NCBI GenBank assembly: GCA_964415885.1
Contig: CAYQCE010000001.1
Span: forward strand, 1-64,000
Source: CAYQCE01 sp964415885
GTDB lineage: Bacteria; Zixibacteria; MSB-5A5; JAABVY01; JAHJOQ01
DNA: 64,000 nt
Direction of reading: 5' to 3'
Position 1 is the stretch's first letter, and every line of letters begins with the position of its first letter. The notes beneath the pieces were generated by a model. It did no database searches, was not told the origin of the DNA, and saw only the letters and a list, made by a program, of their open reading frames with translations. Made by a program: the position numbers and the translations under genes. Positions 9,579 to 18,298 of this stretch are shown piece after piece.

Positions 9579-11171
9579 TCAGGGAACTCGCATCGTTAGA
9601 AGAGATAACGCCAGCGCATAGATCTTTACGTTCTCGATGTAACGTTCGATTGTCACTCGCTCATCAATCTCGTGCGCCAGTTCGGGATCTCCGGCCTGAA
9701 CATCACGAGGACCGAATGACACGGCATTCGGGAATCCCTTTGAGTAGGTCGTTCCGCTAAGAGCTGTGAGGTTCGGCTGCCGTTTGGTGATTGACTCATA
9801 TGCGAGCTGCAGTGTGTACAGGAACTCCGGGAATTCGTCTGGTGAGACGTAGAGCGGTTCCTGAACTCGCCCGCGGAGCCTTGAGTGGATAGATATCCTG
9901 CGGTTCTGATTAGAGATTTCATCCGCAACTTCAGCGAAAGACTTCCTGACTCTCGGGCTGTCGATCCCAGTCGGAAATCGGATGTTGAATATCGCCTTGC
10001 CCGATCCGGCGCCGAACTCGATCACACCGAGGTTGATCGTGGTGTCGCCGGAGTACTCGTCGTGATGCGATATCCCGAACCCTGATCCATCGAGGTGACC
10101 GGCCCTTTTCCTGAGTTCTCGCGCAAAATATTGCAGGCCGGGATTTATGTCATCGATCATATCGAGAAATGCAAGAGCATCCAGGGCAGCGTTGTGGCCG
10201 TTTTCCGGAAAGGCACTGTGCGCGCTTTCGCCCTTGAACTGTATGCTGAACAGAGTCCAGCCGGGAAGTCCGGCGTCTGCCTCGTATCTGAGTTCCGCTT
10301 CCGGAGCGGATGTCGATTCTCGCAACTCGACTATCTTGTTTGCGAGCTTCTGTGCGACAGACTCCATTTGGAAGTCGGGTGCGCGAAGCTTGAGTGTCGC
10401 CAATGCCGGAACCATATTGTGACGCTCACCGCTGTGAAGCCCGACAAACTCGATCTCGCTGTTGTTCTGACTTGCGACTTCCCACGACACTCGCCATTCG
10501 ATCATCGCCATACCCTTCTCGGCATTCACGATCGGAAAGATTCCGTCAGGCACGATTGTGACATCTGGAATCTCGCCTTTCTCTCTAAGAAGATCGACAT
10601 CCGGCCAGTCGTCGGTCTCCTCCAGGGTACCGATCAGCACACGGATATCTTTGAGCGGTTCGAGTTCGAGGCTTCTTATAGCATCGAGTGCAGCGAAAAT
10701 CGCAGCAACCGGGCCTTTGTCGTCCTGCGCGCCTCGTCCCCAGATCGCTCCATCCGCGACCGCACCGGAGAACGGCGGATGTGTCCATCCGTTGGTCACA
10801 GGCACTACATCGATATGTGCAGCGACACCAACTGATCCTGTCGATCCCGGTCCTACGCCCAGCTCGGCGACCGCGGCCAGGTTGTCGTAATTGCGAAACA
10901 TCATCCCGAGTCGCTCGGACTCAACTTCGAGATAGCTCAAGCACTTGCTTATTTCGGCCCTAAAGTCGTCTTCCTCTCGAGATGTTCTTGCCCCGCTGAT
11001 CGTCTTGAATCGCAGCAGCCCGGAGAGGAAGTTGATGTAGTGATTGCGGCGTTCCTCGACCAGCCCGTCAATTTGCGATGATAGTCTCGCTATCTCTGCG
11101 CCTGTGAAGAGATCCTTCAAGTTTATCACATCCTTACGATGGAGTTGGTGGTACATCTTATAGGATTGCAT
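9579..11171 (-). CDS. M20 family metallopeptidase, PepV/dipeptidase-like
   Basis: A zinc-dependent peptidase of about 530 residues, similar in layout to PepV-type dipeptidases. Visible metal and catalytic parts: GVAAHIDVVP (His ligand), GRGAQDDKGP (bridging Asp), TLEETDDW (Glu pair), FKGESAHSAFPENG in the lid domain, and a late His in AHEIDERVTIE. It has no signal peptide, so it is probably cytoplasmic. The start is uncertain: ATG codons at 11171 and 11156 lack a ribosome site, whereas a TTG at 11120 has AAGGA about 10 bases upstream; conserved sequence begins after that. It is on the same strand as the ATP-grasp ligase about 100 bases on. Confidence 0.85.
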   Translation of the reverse strand: MQSYKMYHQLHRKDVINLKDLFTGAEIARLSSQIDGLVEERRNHYINFLSGLLRFKTISGARTSREEDDFRAEISKCLSYLEVESERLGMMFRNYDNLAAVAELGVGPGSTGSVGVAAHIDVVPVTNGWTHPPFSGAVADGAIWGRGAQDDKGPVAAIFAALDAIRSLELEPLKDIRVLIGTLEETDDWPDVDLLREKGEIPDVTIVPDGIFPIVNAEKGMAMIEWRVSWEVASQNNSEIEFVGLHSGERHNMVPALATLKLRAPDFQMESVAQKLANKIVELRESTSAPEAELRYEADAGLPGWTLFSIQFKGESAHSAFPENGHNAALDALAFLDMIDDINPGLQYFARELRKRAGHLDGSGFGISHHDEYSGDTTINLGVIEFGAGSGKAIFNIRFPTGIDSPRVRKSFAEVADEISNQNRRISIHSRLRGRVQEPLYVSPDEFPEFLYTLQLAYESITKRQPNLTALSGTTYSKGFPNAVSFGPRDVQAGDPELAHEIDERVTIERYIENVKIYALALSLLTMRVP

Positions 11172-11261
11172 TCTTAGGCGAATTGTTCGAAAAAAGCGGC
11201 TGATTGACGTGACTTTAGTCTGATTGGCGGTGCATTTTGAAGACAAATCTCGGTCGGGGAC

Positions 11262-11294
11262 AAAAATAACGGCGGGTTCGTAGATGAACCCGCC
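11262..11294 (-). terminator. Rho-independent terminator of the lipoprotein gene
   Basis: Perfect 9-bp stem GGCGGGTTC / GAACCCGCC (11271-11279 with 11286-11294), followed on the minus strand by GTTATTTTTG. It lies 28 bases past the stop at 11322. Confidence 0.85.
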
Positions 11295-11321
11295 GCGAAG
11301 AATAGGTCTTGGTGCAGGAGC

Positions 11322-12752
11322 TTAGTCGCAGGAGCCGGGACCTATTTCACCTTCATTGAATTGTCTGAAAATGTCATCGAGTTCTCGGACGAGTCGCTTT
11401 TCGTCGGCATTGAGGCGTCTCCAGTGATACCAGCGGTGCTCGGCGAGGAAGGCATCCGCTTCAACAATTTCGTCGGCGATTTCATCCGGGGTAGCTCCGT
11501 AGGCGATATTCAGCTTGGCAGCGAGGAACTCAGAATACAGTCGTGTGATGCCGTTCGAGTTGCTTCGCGCATTCGCCATGAGCAGTATCAGCTTTGCCTG
11601 AATAGATGACCGTACGAGTACGCTGTGTCTGCCTCCTTCGTTTCCGAGCCAGATGGGAAGGAACTGGCCTACGAGGTCACGTTTCCAGCCGAATCCCGAA
11701 TGGTGCTGCCAGTATTTCCTGCTGTGTGTGCAGGATGTGTCAGATGCGACCGGGTAGTAGATTCCAGCGGTGTAGTTCTCGACGTGCTGGCTTGCTGCAA
11801 CCGTGAAGCACTCGGTCAGACCCGTGAGGGGATCGGCGTCGCTGTCGAACAAGTCATCCGAGCCGGCGTTCGCGGGGCTGAATGTATAATCCGGCGGCAA
11901 ACTGAATTCGAGCTTGTAATTGCCTGCGGGAAGACTATCGAACAGAAAATGACCGGTGGAATCGGTGATTAAGCTGGCGACAAATTGCCCGCTGCATTCG
12001 TGAAGATTCGTCATTATTCCGGCGAATCCGGATTCGTCCTGGTCCATGATGCCGTTCTTGTTCGCATCATTCCATACTCTGCTGCCGACACTTGCGTCGT
12101 TGACTTCGTAGACGACCGCCGGAATGTCGAATCGGATCAGTGCATGTTTGTCGAGCGGCGCGCCGGACATATTCGCGACCATCAGCAGAGAATTGCCTTC
12201 AGTGTTGTTGGTTGGCATTGCCTGATCGATGAAGACATCGGCAAGCGGAAACGCGGTATCGCACACCGGGCCATCGGCGGTCAAGATACATATCTCGAGG
12301 TATGGCGAATAGCCCGATCTCTCGCTGCTGAAGAGCACAGCGGGCGAGAATCCGGCAGTGACCTGCTCGATGAGAAGACCGTAGTTTGCGTGTTCCTCTG
12401 CTGTCCATGAATTTGCCAGAGCAGTTACATCTACCGAATACCATCCCTTTGAATTGGCGGTGAATGATCCGGATACGTCGGAGCTGAACGCAGCCCCAAA
12501 TGAGTTCCATGACACGGTGCTGGCGTTCCAGTCGGACGTGATTCGGTGAATAATCAGGGTCTGCTGGTTGGGACCATCGACCCAGACATGGAGTGTTGCT
12601 CCGGATAGCTCTACTGGTGCTGAAAGCGGAGCGATCTCCTCGGTAATCACTACGTCACCGTTCGGCGCAACTGGGGAATCCTGCTTACCGCAGCTCGTAA
12701 GGTGAATGAGCAGCAGTATGGCAACGATTACGAGACCTCTTCTTATGATCAT
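11322..12752 (-). CDS. Lipoprotein with DNRLRE-like and SdrD B-like domains
   Basis: A 476-residue predicted lipoprotein. The signal ends in the lipobox LTSC, with Cys at residue 21. Residues about 40-220 look like a DNRLRE domain (two-part: WNASTVSWNSF and WYSVDVTALANSW, then HALIRFDIP). Residues about 220-320 carry an SdrD B-like repeat with the calcium motif NDANKNGIMDQDESG. The last 140 residues are helical and unrecognised. DNRLRE and SdrB modules are found in surface proteins. GAGGAG eight bases upstream supports the ATG. The gene is single, with its own terminator. Confidence 0.82.
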   Translation of the reverse strand: MIIRRGLVIVAILLLIHLTSCGKQDSPVAPNGDVVITEEIAPLSAPVELSGATLHVWVDGPNQQTLIIHRITSDWNASTVSWNSFGAAFSSDVSGSFTANSKGWYSVDVTALANSWTAEEHANYGLLIEQVTAGFSPAVLFSSERSGYSPYLEICILTADGPVCDTAFPLADVFIDQAMPTNNTEGNSLLMVANMSGAPLDKHALIRFDIPAVVYEVNDASVGSRVWNDANKNGIMDQDESGFAGIMTNLHECSGQFVASLITDSTGHFLFDSLPAGNYKLEFSLPPDYTFSPANAGSDDLFDSDADPLTGLTECFTVAASQHVENYTAGIYYPVASDTSCTHSRKYWQHHSGFGWKRDLVGQFLPIWLGNEGGRHSVLVRSSIQAKLILLMANARSNSNGITRLYSEFLAAKLNIAYGATPDEIADEIVEADAFLAEHRWYHWRRLNADEKRLVRELDDIFRQFNEGEIGPGSCD

Positions 12753-13277
12753 GACGAGTGCTCCTCTTTTATGGGCGTGAATGCGGAATACTCCGCAGAG
12801 TAGGGTATTGCGAAAGGCGTGCCCAGTTAAGTGGAATGATACGAATACGTATAAGCCAGAGCCTCACAGGGATTTAGCTCGATCACTCAATCTCGCCGGT
12901 TGTTGTTTCAGTCTGCAACTCTTGCTCAGGGGATGAGCAGGTGGAGGCCTTTGAACAGAGGCGGCCGGAGGAGGTCGCAAAACATGATGTCAACAGGTGT
13001 CCACATGCGTTCCAGGCTTCGAAGCATTTGTCGCAACAACCTCAATCAGAACTGGTTCTCGCCGCGAATCATGTGTGGCAATCAGCGTTGAGAAATCATG
13101 CACGTAGAAAGTTCTGTCCATATAACCCATGCCGGGCTAATCCCCCAACCTCAAGTACAGCCTTGACTTAATCTGAAAATCCGCTAACTTAGTCCTGTTA
13201 CATCTCAGTCGGGCCTGCCGGCTGTTCTATCCATTAGTTCGAAGCAGATGTCAATGTATATACAAAGGAGATCCGCA
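12753..13277. other. Intergenic region between divergent secreted-protein genes
   Basis: About 525 bases that hold promoters for the lipoprotein (minus) and the metalloprotease (plus). Near 12839-12856 there is a GATACGAATACGTATAAG stretch with overlapping ATACG repeats, possibly an operator. Short open frames here have no ribosome site or protein-like composition and were not called. Confidence 0.4.
13163..13190 (+). promoter_or_regulatory. Possible sigma-70 promoter for the dockerin metalloprotease
   Basis: TTGACT at 13163-13168, 16-base spacer, TAACTT at 13185-13190. The -10 is weak. It lies about 90 bases before the GTG start. Confidence 0.35.
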
Positions 13278-14951
13278 GTGCTGAGCATACCCAAACAGTT
13301 ATTCTGCGCCTGCCTCGCGGTGTCGCTGATAGCACCGCTTGCCTTCGCCGATGATCAGACGGAAACGGCGGTCGAGGGCGAGAAGCACGAAGCTGTCTAC
13401 TATCTACAAGATGGGCCGCGACAGGTGGCGTTTGATCCCGTGACCGGCGAATCGGAGCAGGTTCAGACCGAGATCATCTGGAAGCCGATCTGTTCTGGAG
13501 AAGCCCATGATCTGACGAACGCCGAGTTCCGGTCGTGGGTACGCGAGCACAATGCGGCAATGGAGATGAGATCATATCAGCCGATAAACACGTCCGCGCC
13601 GGCTCGGGGGCTTGACGTCGTCATCCTGACCGACGGTTCAGTGCCTGCGGATGCTGTCGCAGCTCTCGTAGATGTCGAGCTGTATCTCGAGGCCACATTC
13701 GACGATCCAGTTACTGTCAGAGTGAGTATCGATTTCGATCCCAGCCTGCCCGGTGGAACACTGGGCGCAACCGGTGTATATACCGCGAGTCCGATTGCGT
13801 GGAGCACGACCCGGGTGAGATTGACCGACGATATGGACCCGGATGATATCGTGCATGACTACCTGCCGTTCTCTTCCCTGCCGGTGCGCTACAACGGCGG
13901 CTCGACTACAGTTACGAATGAAACTCGCTGCTATTTCGCGTGGGCGAACTACGGTGCGGTCGGTTACACAATTACCGGGCTCTCAGGCGCGATATCATTT
14001 AATCCGTCGGTGAGCTGGGACTATGACCCAAGCGATGGTGTCACGTGGAACAGGTACTGCTTCCAGTCCGTCGCAGTGCACGAGATAGGACATGCGCTCG
14101 GGTTTATCACAAGAGCGGAGGAATGGTATCAGCCGAATGAGGATGTTTTCTGCATGGATATTTTCCGATTCCAGCACACCGATGGTTCCGGTGACTACAA
14201 CCCGGACGTGATAGCCGAATTTGAGACAACCCCGCGTCTTGTGGATTACAATTATCCTAACGACACACACAATTCCAATCTGTTCAATCTCGACGGCGAT
14301 GATATCGAGTGGCGCATGTCGGACGGCAGCCCGTACCAGGCGTCGCATCTGAGGCCGGGTGTCAACGGCATAATGGTGCCGTACAGTGGGACGGGCGAAA
14401 CCGACTACCCTGACTTTTTCAAGCAGGCCGATCTCGATATTTTCGATGCCATGGGCTGGGACTACTGGACGACATTCCCGGATGCTGACGGAGACGGTAT
14501 CGTGGATCGTGACGACAACTGCCCGCTTGTCAATAATCCCGGACAGGAGAACAGCGATACCGATGAATTCGGGGACAGTTGCGACAATTGCATCCATGTC
14601 GACAATCCGGAGCAGGACGATGGCGACGGCGACTCTGTCGGTGATTTGTGTGATAACTGCCCGGACGACTACAATCCGGACCAGCTCGATTCAAACGGTA
14701 ACGGTGTCGGAGATGTGTGCGATTTCGTGTGCGGAGATTGCGACCGCAGCATGGCTGTCGATATCGATGATGTCGTGATGCTCATCGCTTACGTTTTCCA
14801 GTCCGGTACTCCACCGGATCCTGAAGAAGCGGGGGATGTCGACTGCTCGGGCGTAATCGACATTGATGATATCGTTTCCCTCGTGGCTTACGTGTTTTCC
14901 GACGGAAACAGTCCGTGTGATCCGGATGGCGACCTGATCCCGGATTGCTGA
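13278..14951 (+). CDS. Secreted zinc metalloprotease with type 3 TSP repeats and dockerin
   Basis: A secreted protease of about 557 residues. The zinc site is VHEIGHALGF with the first His near 268, a metzincin-like HExxHxxG motif; a long insertion follows. Residues about 403-485 are calcium-binding thrombospondin type 3 repeats (DADGDGIVDRDDNCP and two more). The last 70 residues are a type I dockerin pair (VDIDDVVMLIAYVF and IDIDDIVSLVAYVF) ending CDPDGDLIPDC. I chose GTG at 13278 because AAGGAG lies 7 bases upstream and the signal peptide then follows at once (MLSIPKQLFCACLAVS...AFA). The next gene, 25 bases on, is also a dockerin protein, so the two may be co-transcribed. Confidence 0.88.
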   Translation: MLSIPKQLFCACLAVSLIAPLAFADDQTETAVEGEKHEAVYYLQDGPRQVAFDPVTGESEQVQTEIIWKPICSGEAHDLTNAEFRSWVREHNAAMEMRSYQPINTSAPARGLDVVILTDGSVPADAVAALVDVELYLEATFDDPVTVRVSIDFDPSLPGGTLGATGVYTASPIAWSTTRVRLTDDMDPDDIVHDYLPFSSLPVRYNGGSTTVTNETRCYFAWANYGAVGYTITGLSGAISFNPSVSWDYDPSDGVTWNRYCFQSVAVHEIGHALGFITRAEEWYQPNEDVFCMDIFRFQHTDGSGDYNPDVIAEFETTPRLVDYNYPNDTHNSNLFNLDGDDIEWRMSDGSPYQASHLRPGVNGIMVPYSGTGETDYPDFFKQADLDIFDAMGWDYWTTFPDADGDGIVDRDDNCPLVNNPGQENSDTDEFGDSCDNCIHVDNPEQDDGDGDSVGDLCDNCPDDYNPDQLDSNGNGVGDVCDFVCGDCDRSMAVDIDDVVMLIAYVFQSGTPPDPEEAGDVDCSGVIDIDDIVSLVAYVFSDGNSPCDPDGDLIPDC

Positions 14952-14976
14952 TCGAACACAGTTCGGAGATTGTCTG

Positions 14977-16179
14977 ATGTGGAGATTCCTGGCCGCTCTA
15001 TTGCTGCTTTTCGCTCTGGTCAAGGCGAGCTCAGCCGTGATCATAGTTTCGGACGGGCCGCACAACGACTATGAGTCGTGGATAGGGCGTATTCCCGATG
15101 GTCGTTTGATGATCCTGTTCGACAGGAATCCCGACTGGGCGTCAGGGGATATCTACTCCACCTTCTCCGACGACGATGGCATCTCATGGTCCGAGGCTCA
15201 GATTGCTGTTTCAGGGTTTGGCGATCAGGCGACACTGAGTTATGTCGTCATGCCGGACGACACCGTTCGTCTATTCTATGCTTCGAATGAGACGGGCACA
15301 TACAAAATCTATGAAGCGGTATCGTATAGCTGTACAACGTGGGCCGGAAGGGGCATGATCAATCTCGGATGGTCCGTCGGCACGAATTGTTTCGACCCGA
15401 CAGTCATTGTTGAAGCTGATGGCTCGCTGACAATGAGCTATGTTGTTGCCGGATCTGGCGTATATGTCGCTCACAAGCCGCTGAGCGGAGCGTGGGATCA
15501 GGATAAGGTCCAGCTCGCGACGTCGGCGTATCGTCCGCGCATAGCGAAGCACTCCGACGGGACATACATCTGCGTCTACCACAAACGCACCGGAACATCG
15601 TCACAGTATGATGTCTTTGCTCGAAAGTCCACAGGTTTGACGAACTGGTCGGAGCCGGAGAGGCTGACATACAATCAGAATTCACACGATCCTTTCGTCA
15701 CAGAACTTCCGGACGGTTCGTATGCCGTATATTATGCGAAGTATGTGGCACCGGCCTATAATCTCTGCAGGAGGATGTCGTACGATGGCGAGTCGTGGGA
15801 ATCGGAGGAACAAATCACCAGCGACGACGTGAACAACACTCAGCCACATCTTCTGTGCGAACCCGAGATGGCATATCTCGTGTGGGCTCATGCGGTGAGT
15901 TATCCCGATGACCACGATGTTTATCTCGAGAGATACGCATTCGAGCCGCAATACCTCTGTGGAGACTGCGACTCATCCGACGGTGTCGATATTGACGACA
16001 TCGTGCTTCTAATCGCATTCGTCTTTCAGGGAGGGACAAGCCCCGATCCCGCTGAAGCGGGGGATGTCGACTGCTCCGCGGCCATAGATATCGATGACAT
16101 AGTGTATCTCATCTCGTACGTGTTCGCCGGAGGTCCCGCTCCATGTGATCCCGGTGGTGACGGCCTTCCCGATTGCTGA
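14977..16179 (+). CDS. Secreted BNR/sialidase-like protein with dockerin
   Basis: A 400-residue secreted protein. A signal peptide (MWRFLAALLLLFALVKASS) is followed by about 300 residues with the repeated beta-strand pattern of a propeller; an Asp-box is visible in FSDDDGISWSEAQI. This suggests a six-bladed BNR/sialidase-type fold that binds or cleaves glycans, but catalytic arginines cannot be assigned by eye, so enzyme activity is uncertain. Residues about 325-400 form a dockerin pair ending CDPGGDGLPDC, closely like that of the preceding metalloprotease. GGAG eight bases before ATG supports the start. It probably forms an operon with that protease. Confidence 0.8.
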   Translation: MWRFLAALLLLFALVKASSAVIIVSDGPHNDYESWIGRIPDGRLMILFDRNPDWASGDIYSTFSDDDGISWSEAQIAVSGFGDQATLSYVVMPDDTVRLFYASNETGTYKIYEAVSYSCTTWAGRGMINLGWSVGTNCFDPTVIVEADGSLTMSYVVAGSGVYVAHKPLSGAWDQDKVQLATSAYRPRIAKHSDGTYICVYHKRTGTSSQYDVFARKSTGLTNWSEPERLTYNQNSHDPFVTELPDGSYAVYYAKYVAPAYNLCRRMSYDGESWESEEQITSDDVNNTQPHLLCEPEMAYLVWAHAVSYPDDHDVYLERYAFEPQYLCGDCDSSDGVDIDDIVLLIAFVFQGGTSPDPAEAGDVDCSAAIDIDDIVYLISYVFAGGPAPCDPGGDGLPDC

Positions 16180-16186
16180 ATCAGGA

Positions 16187-16214
16187 TTGACACATTCATT
16201 TCTACACCTATCAT
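16187..16214 (+). promoter_or_regulatory. Sigma-70 promoter for the methyltransferase gene
   Basis: TTGACA at 16187-16192, 16-base spacer, TATCAT at 16209-16214 (five of six). It starts just after the stop of the preceding gene and lies about 32 bases before the GTG at 16246. Confidence 0.6.
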
Positions 16215-16245
16215 TTAATGAATAACCATAGCCGATGAGGTGAGC

Positions 16246-16896
16246 GTGGAATACTCCGAGGACGAAATCCGGTCCAGATGTGAAAGTTTCTGGAGGCGAT
16301 GCTTTTCGCAGCTGGAAGGGGAGCTTCCGGAGCTGCCTGAGACCGTTCTGCATCCACTCTGTGATAGATTAATTGCACGGAATTGCCGCAGTGTGTTGGA
16401 TCTTGGCTGTGGCTACGGCAGGTTTGCTCTGGCGCTTGCCAAAGAAGGATTCGATCTAACAGCTGTAGACATTTCGCAGGAGGCAATCGCGATTCTCGCA
16501 AGTACCGCCATTGAGCGTGGATTGCAGATTGAGACTATCACAGAATCAACAGACCGGTTCTGCAGACCCGACTCGTTTGATGCCGTCCTGTGCGTGTCTG
16601 TGCTCGATCATATGCCGTTTGAGTGGGCAGAGCGGGCTACCCAGAACATTCGGATGAGTCTCAAGTCGAACGGTCTGCTGTATACGACATTCGATCATGT
16701 TGATTCTGAAGAACAAACAGATGACATTGCTGAGCTATCGGATGGAACGCTCTTCCATGTCACAGGTGAGAGCGAGGGTTTGCTCTGGAGATATTTCACC
16801 GACGAAGAAATCAGATGGCTCTTCTCAAAATTCGAGCTTCAGTCCTTTGAAACCACTGAATCCGGCGCAAGGAGAATCTGGGCATCACGGGTCTGA
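16246..16896 (+). CDS. Class I SAM-dependent methyltransferase
   Basis: A 216-residue methyltransferase. Motif I is VLDLGCGYGRFALALA (SAM-binding glycine loop), with the acidic residue ending strand 2 in LTAVDISQEAI and motif post-I/IV as FDAVLCVSVLDHMPF. The substrate is unknown. GTG at 16246 has GAGGTGA just upstream and is preferred over the GTG at 16240, which overlaps that ribosome site. It has its own promoter, so it is probably not part of the dockerin operon before it. Confidence 0.85.
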   Translation: MEYSEDEIRSRCESFWRRCFSQLEGELPELPETVLHPLCDRLIARNCRSVLDLGCGYGRFALALAKEGFDLTAVDISQEAIAILASTAIERGLQIETITESTDRFCRPDSFDAVLCVSVLDHMPFEWAERATQNIRMSLKSNGLLYTTFDHVDSEEQTDDIAELSDGTLFHVTGESEGLLWRYFTDEEIRWLFSKFELQSFETTESGARRIWASRV

Positions 16897-17100
16897 CGCG
16901 AGCAGAGTCTTCTAAAGAAAAATGTATCAAACAGCCTGTGTCGACGCACTTGTATAATGGCATGTTATGAGTGTGCTTAGGCGGAGGATGTGGCGAGACC
17001 GTCCGAAGAACTGCCCTTACTTCTACAGCAACAAAGTAGGTTTCAGATAATATTCGCACCAATTGAAATCGGATTTGTGGAGTGATATTCGGGAATTTGA

Positions 17101-17673
17101 ATGACTGTTTCACGTGAAGACAACCTGGCCCGCATGCTTGCCAACTGCAGGAATGGTGACCGTGACGCATGGAATGAGTTGATTGAAGTTGTAGCGCCGG
17201 TCATCTTTTCTGTCTGCAAGCGCGCCAGGCTGTCACGTGATGAGAGCTTCGATATATATGGTCAGATTTGTCTTGAGCTGGTGAGATCGATTGCCGAGGT
17301 AGAATCTCCTTCGAGCATTACTGCATATGTGGCGACGATCACCAAACGCAAAATCTACCGAATCTATAGGCGAATGCAGATATTCGAGCGGATTTCCGAC
17401 GATGTACAGGAATTCCTGCATGGAAGAAAGGTGGAGGATCCGGAGCTCTCTTATGGCCAAATCGAGAAAAGGAGAGTACTCAAGGATGCGATTTCCGAAC
17501 TGCCGGAGCGCGACGGACGACTGATAGAGATGCTCTTTCTCGATCCCGGTGAGCCGAGTTACAGGGATATATCTGATAAGCTCGGCATGCCGGTCTCGTC
17601 GATTGGCCCCACGCGTATGCGCGCACTCAGGGAACTGCAGCGAATACTGAGGCGCCGGGGATATAGAAGATAG
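17101..17673 (+). CDS. ECF-type RNA polymerase sigma factor
   Basis: A 190-residue sigma-70 family protein with regions 2 and 4 only. Region 2 covers about 10-90 (CRNGDRDAWNELIEVVAPVIF). Region 4 covers about 125-185, with the helix-turn-helix SYRDISDKLGMPVSSIG followed by PTRMRALRELQRIL. It directs transcription of a specific gene set, probably including its own cluster. Upstream at 16953-16958 there is a perfect TATAAT without a good -35. Forty bases downstream starts a small protein where an anti-sigma factor is normally found, then a TPR-CHAT protease. The link suggests that a signal releases this sigma factor to express the proteases. The target promoter is unknown. Confidence 0.88.
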   Translation: MTVSREDNLARMLANCRNGDRDAWNELIEVVAPVIFSVCKRARLSRDESFDIYGQICLELVRSIAEVESPSSITAYVATITKRKIYRIYRRMQIFERISDDVQEFLHGRKVEDPELSYGQIEKRRVLKDAISELPERDGRLIEMLFLDPGEPSYRDISDKLGMPVSSIGPTRMRALRELQRILRRRGYRR

Positions 17674-17713
17674 TATTTTAGGAGGTGTTTCAGGGCACTC
17701 CAACGAGGTGAAG

Positions 17714-18298
17714 ATGGATAAAAATCGCGGCAAAAACGACGAAGATAGACTTCTCGAGGTTTATCTCGCGCGGGAGGATTTCGCGGATCGAGCGGAGTTG
17801 CTTCGAAGACTAAGGGTCGATAGCAGCTTCCGCCGGGTGCTGATCGATCTTCTCGAGATCCGGGCCGATGATGCTGCCGGCTGGGATGCAGTGATGCCGG
17901 CGGCACGTGAGCTGGCACGAGGGATCATCGATAGCGTCGTGAAGGATGGTCAGCGCAATGCCGGCGTGATCACTTACGATTCGAGTCTGCTGCCGTTGCC
18001 GGATGGAGTCCGCAGCGCCGGAGTTGACACACGGCGGCTGAAAGTTGACCTGAATGGCGGTAGGCTCTCGGTGTCTCTGTATCCGGTCACGCCGAAGTCG
18101 TACCGAGTGATGGGTCGACTTCATGACGTCGAGAGTCCGGAAGATTTCACGGCAGTGCTTAATGCACAGAGCAAGACAGTAAGAGCGCGATGCAACGAGG
18201 GCGGAGTGTTCATCCTGGATAGGGTGCCCGCCGGGACATGCGACATTACTCTGCGACGTGGTCAGGAATTAGTCTCGAAGTTCACAGTTTCGATATGA
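17714..18298 (+). CDS. Small protein in the anti-sigma position, unknown function
   Basis: A 194-residue protein I do not recognise by name. The N-terminal 75 residues are helical and charged (DEDRLLEVYLAREDFADRAE), in the place and style of an anti-sigma domain but without the Cys/His zinc motif. The C-terminal 80 residues look like a small beta sandwich of the carboxypeptidase-regulatory type (GGVFILDRVPAGTCDITLRR). No signal peptide or membrane helix. The ATG at 17714 has GAGGTGA 4-5 bases upstream. Its stop overlaps the next start as ATGA, so it is translationally coupled to the CHAT gene. A role as regulator of the sigma factor or adaptor of the CHAT protein is inference. Confidence 0.75.
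   Translation: MDKNRGKNDEDRLLEVYLAREDFADRAELLRRLRVDSSFRRVLIDLLEIRADDAAGWDAVMPAARELARGIIDSVVKDGQRNAGVITYDSSLLPLPDGVRSAGVDTRRLKVDLNGGRLSVSLYPVTPKSYRVMGRLHDVESPEDFTAVLNAQSKTVRARCNEGGVFILDRVPAGTCDITLRRGQELVSKFTVSI

Noticed and set aside
12900..13171. Short plus-strand open frames in the gap before the metalloprotease
   Set aside because: No ribosome binding site and arginine-rich random-looking composition; they overlap the likely promoter region.
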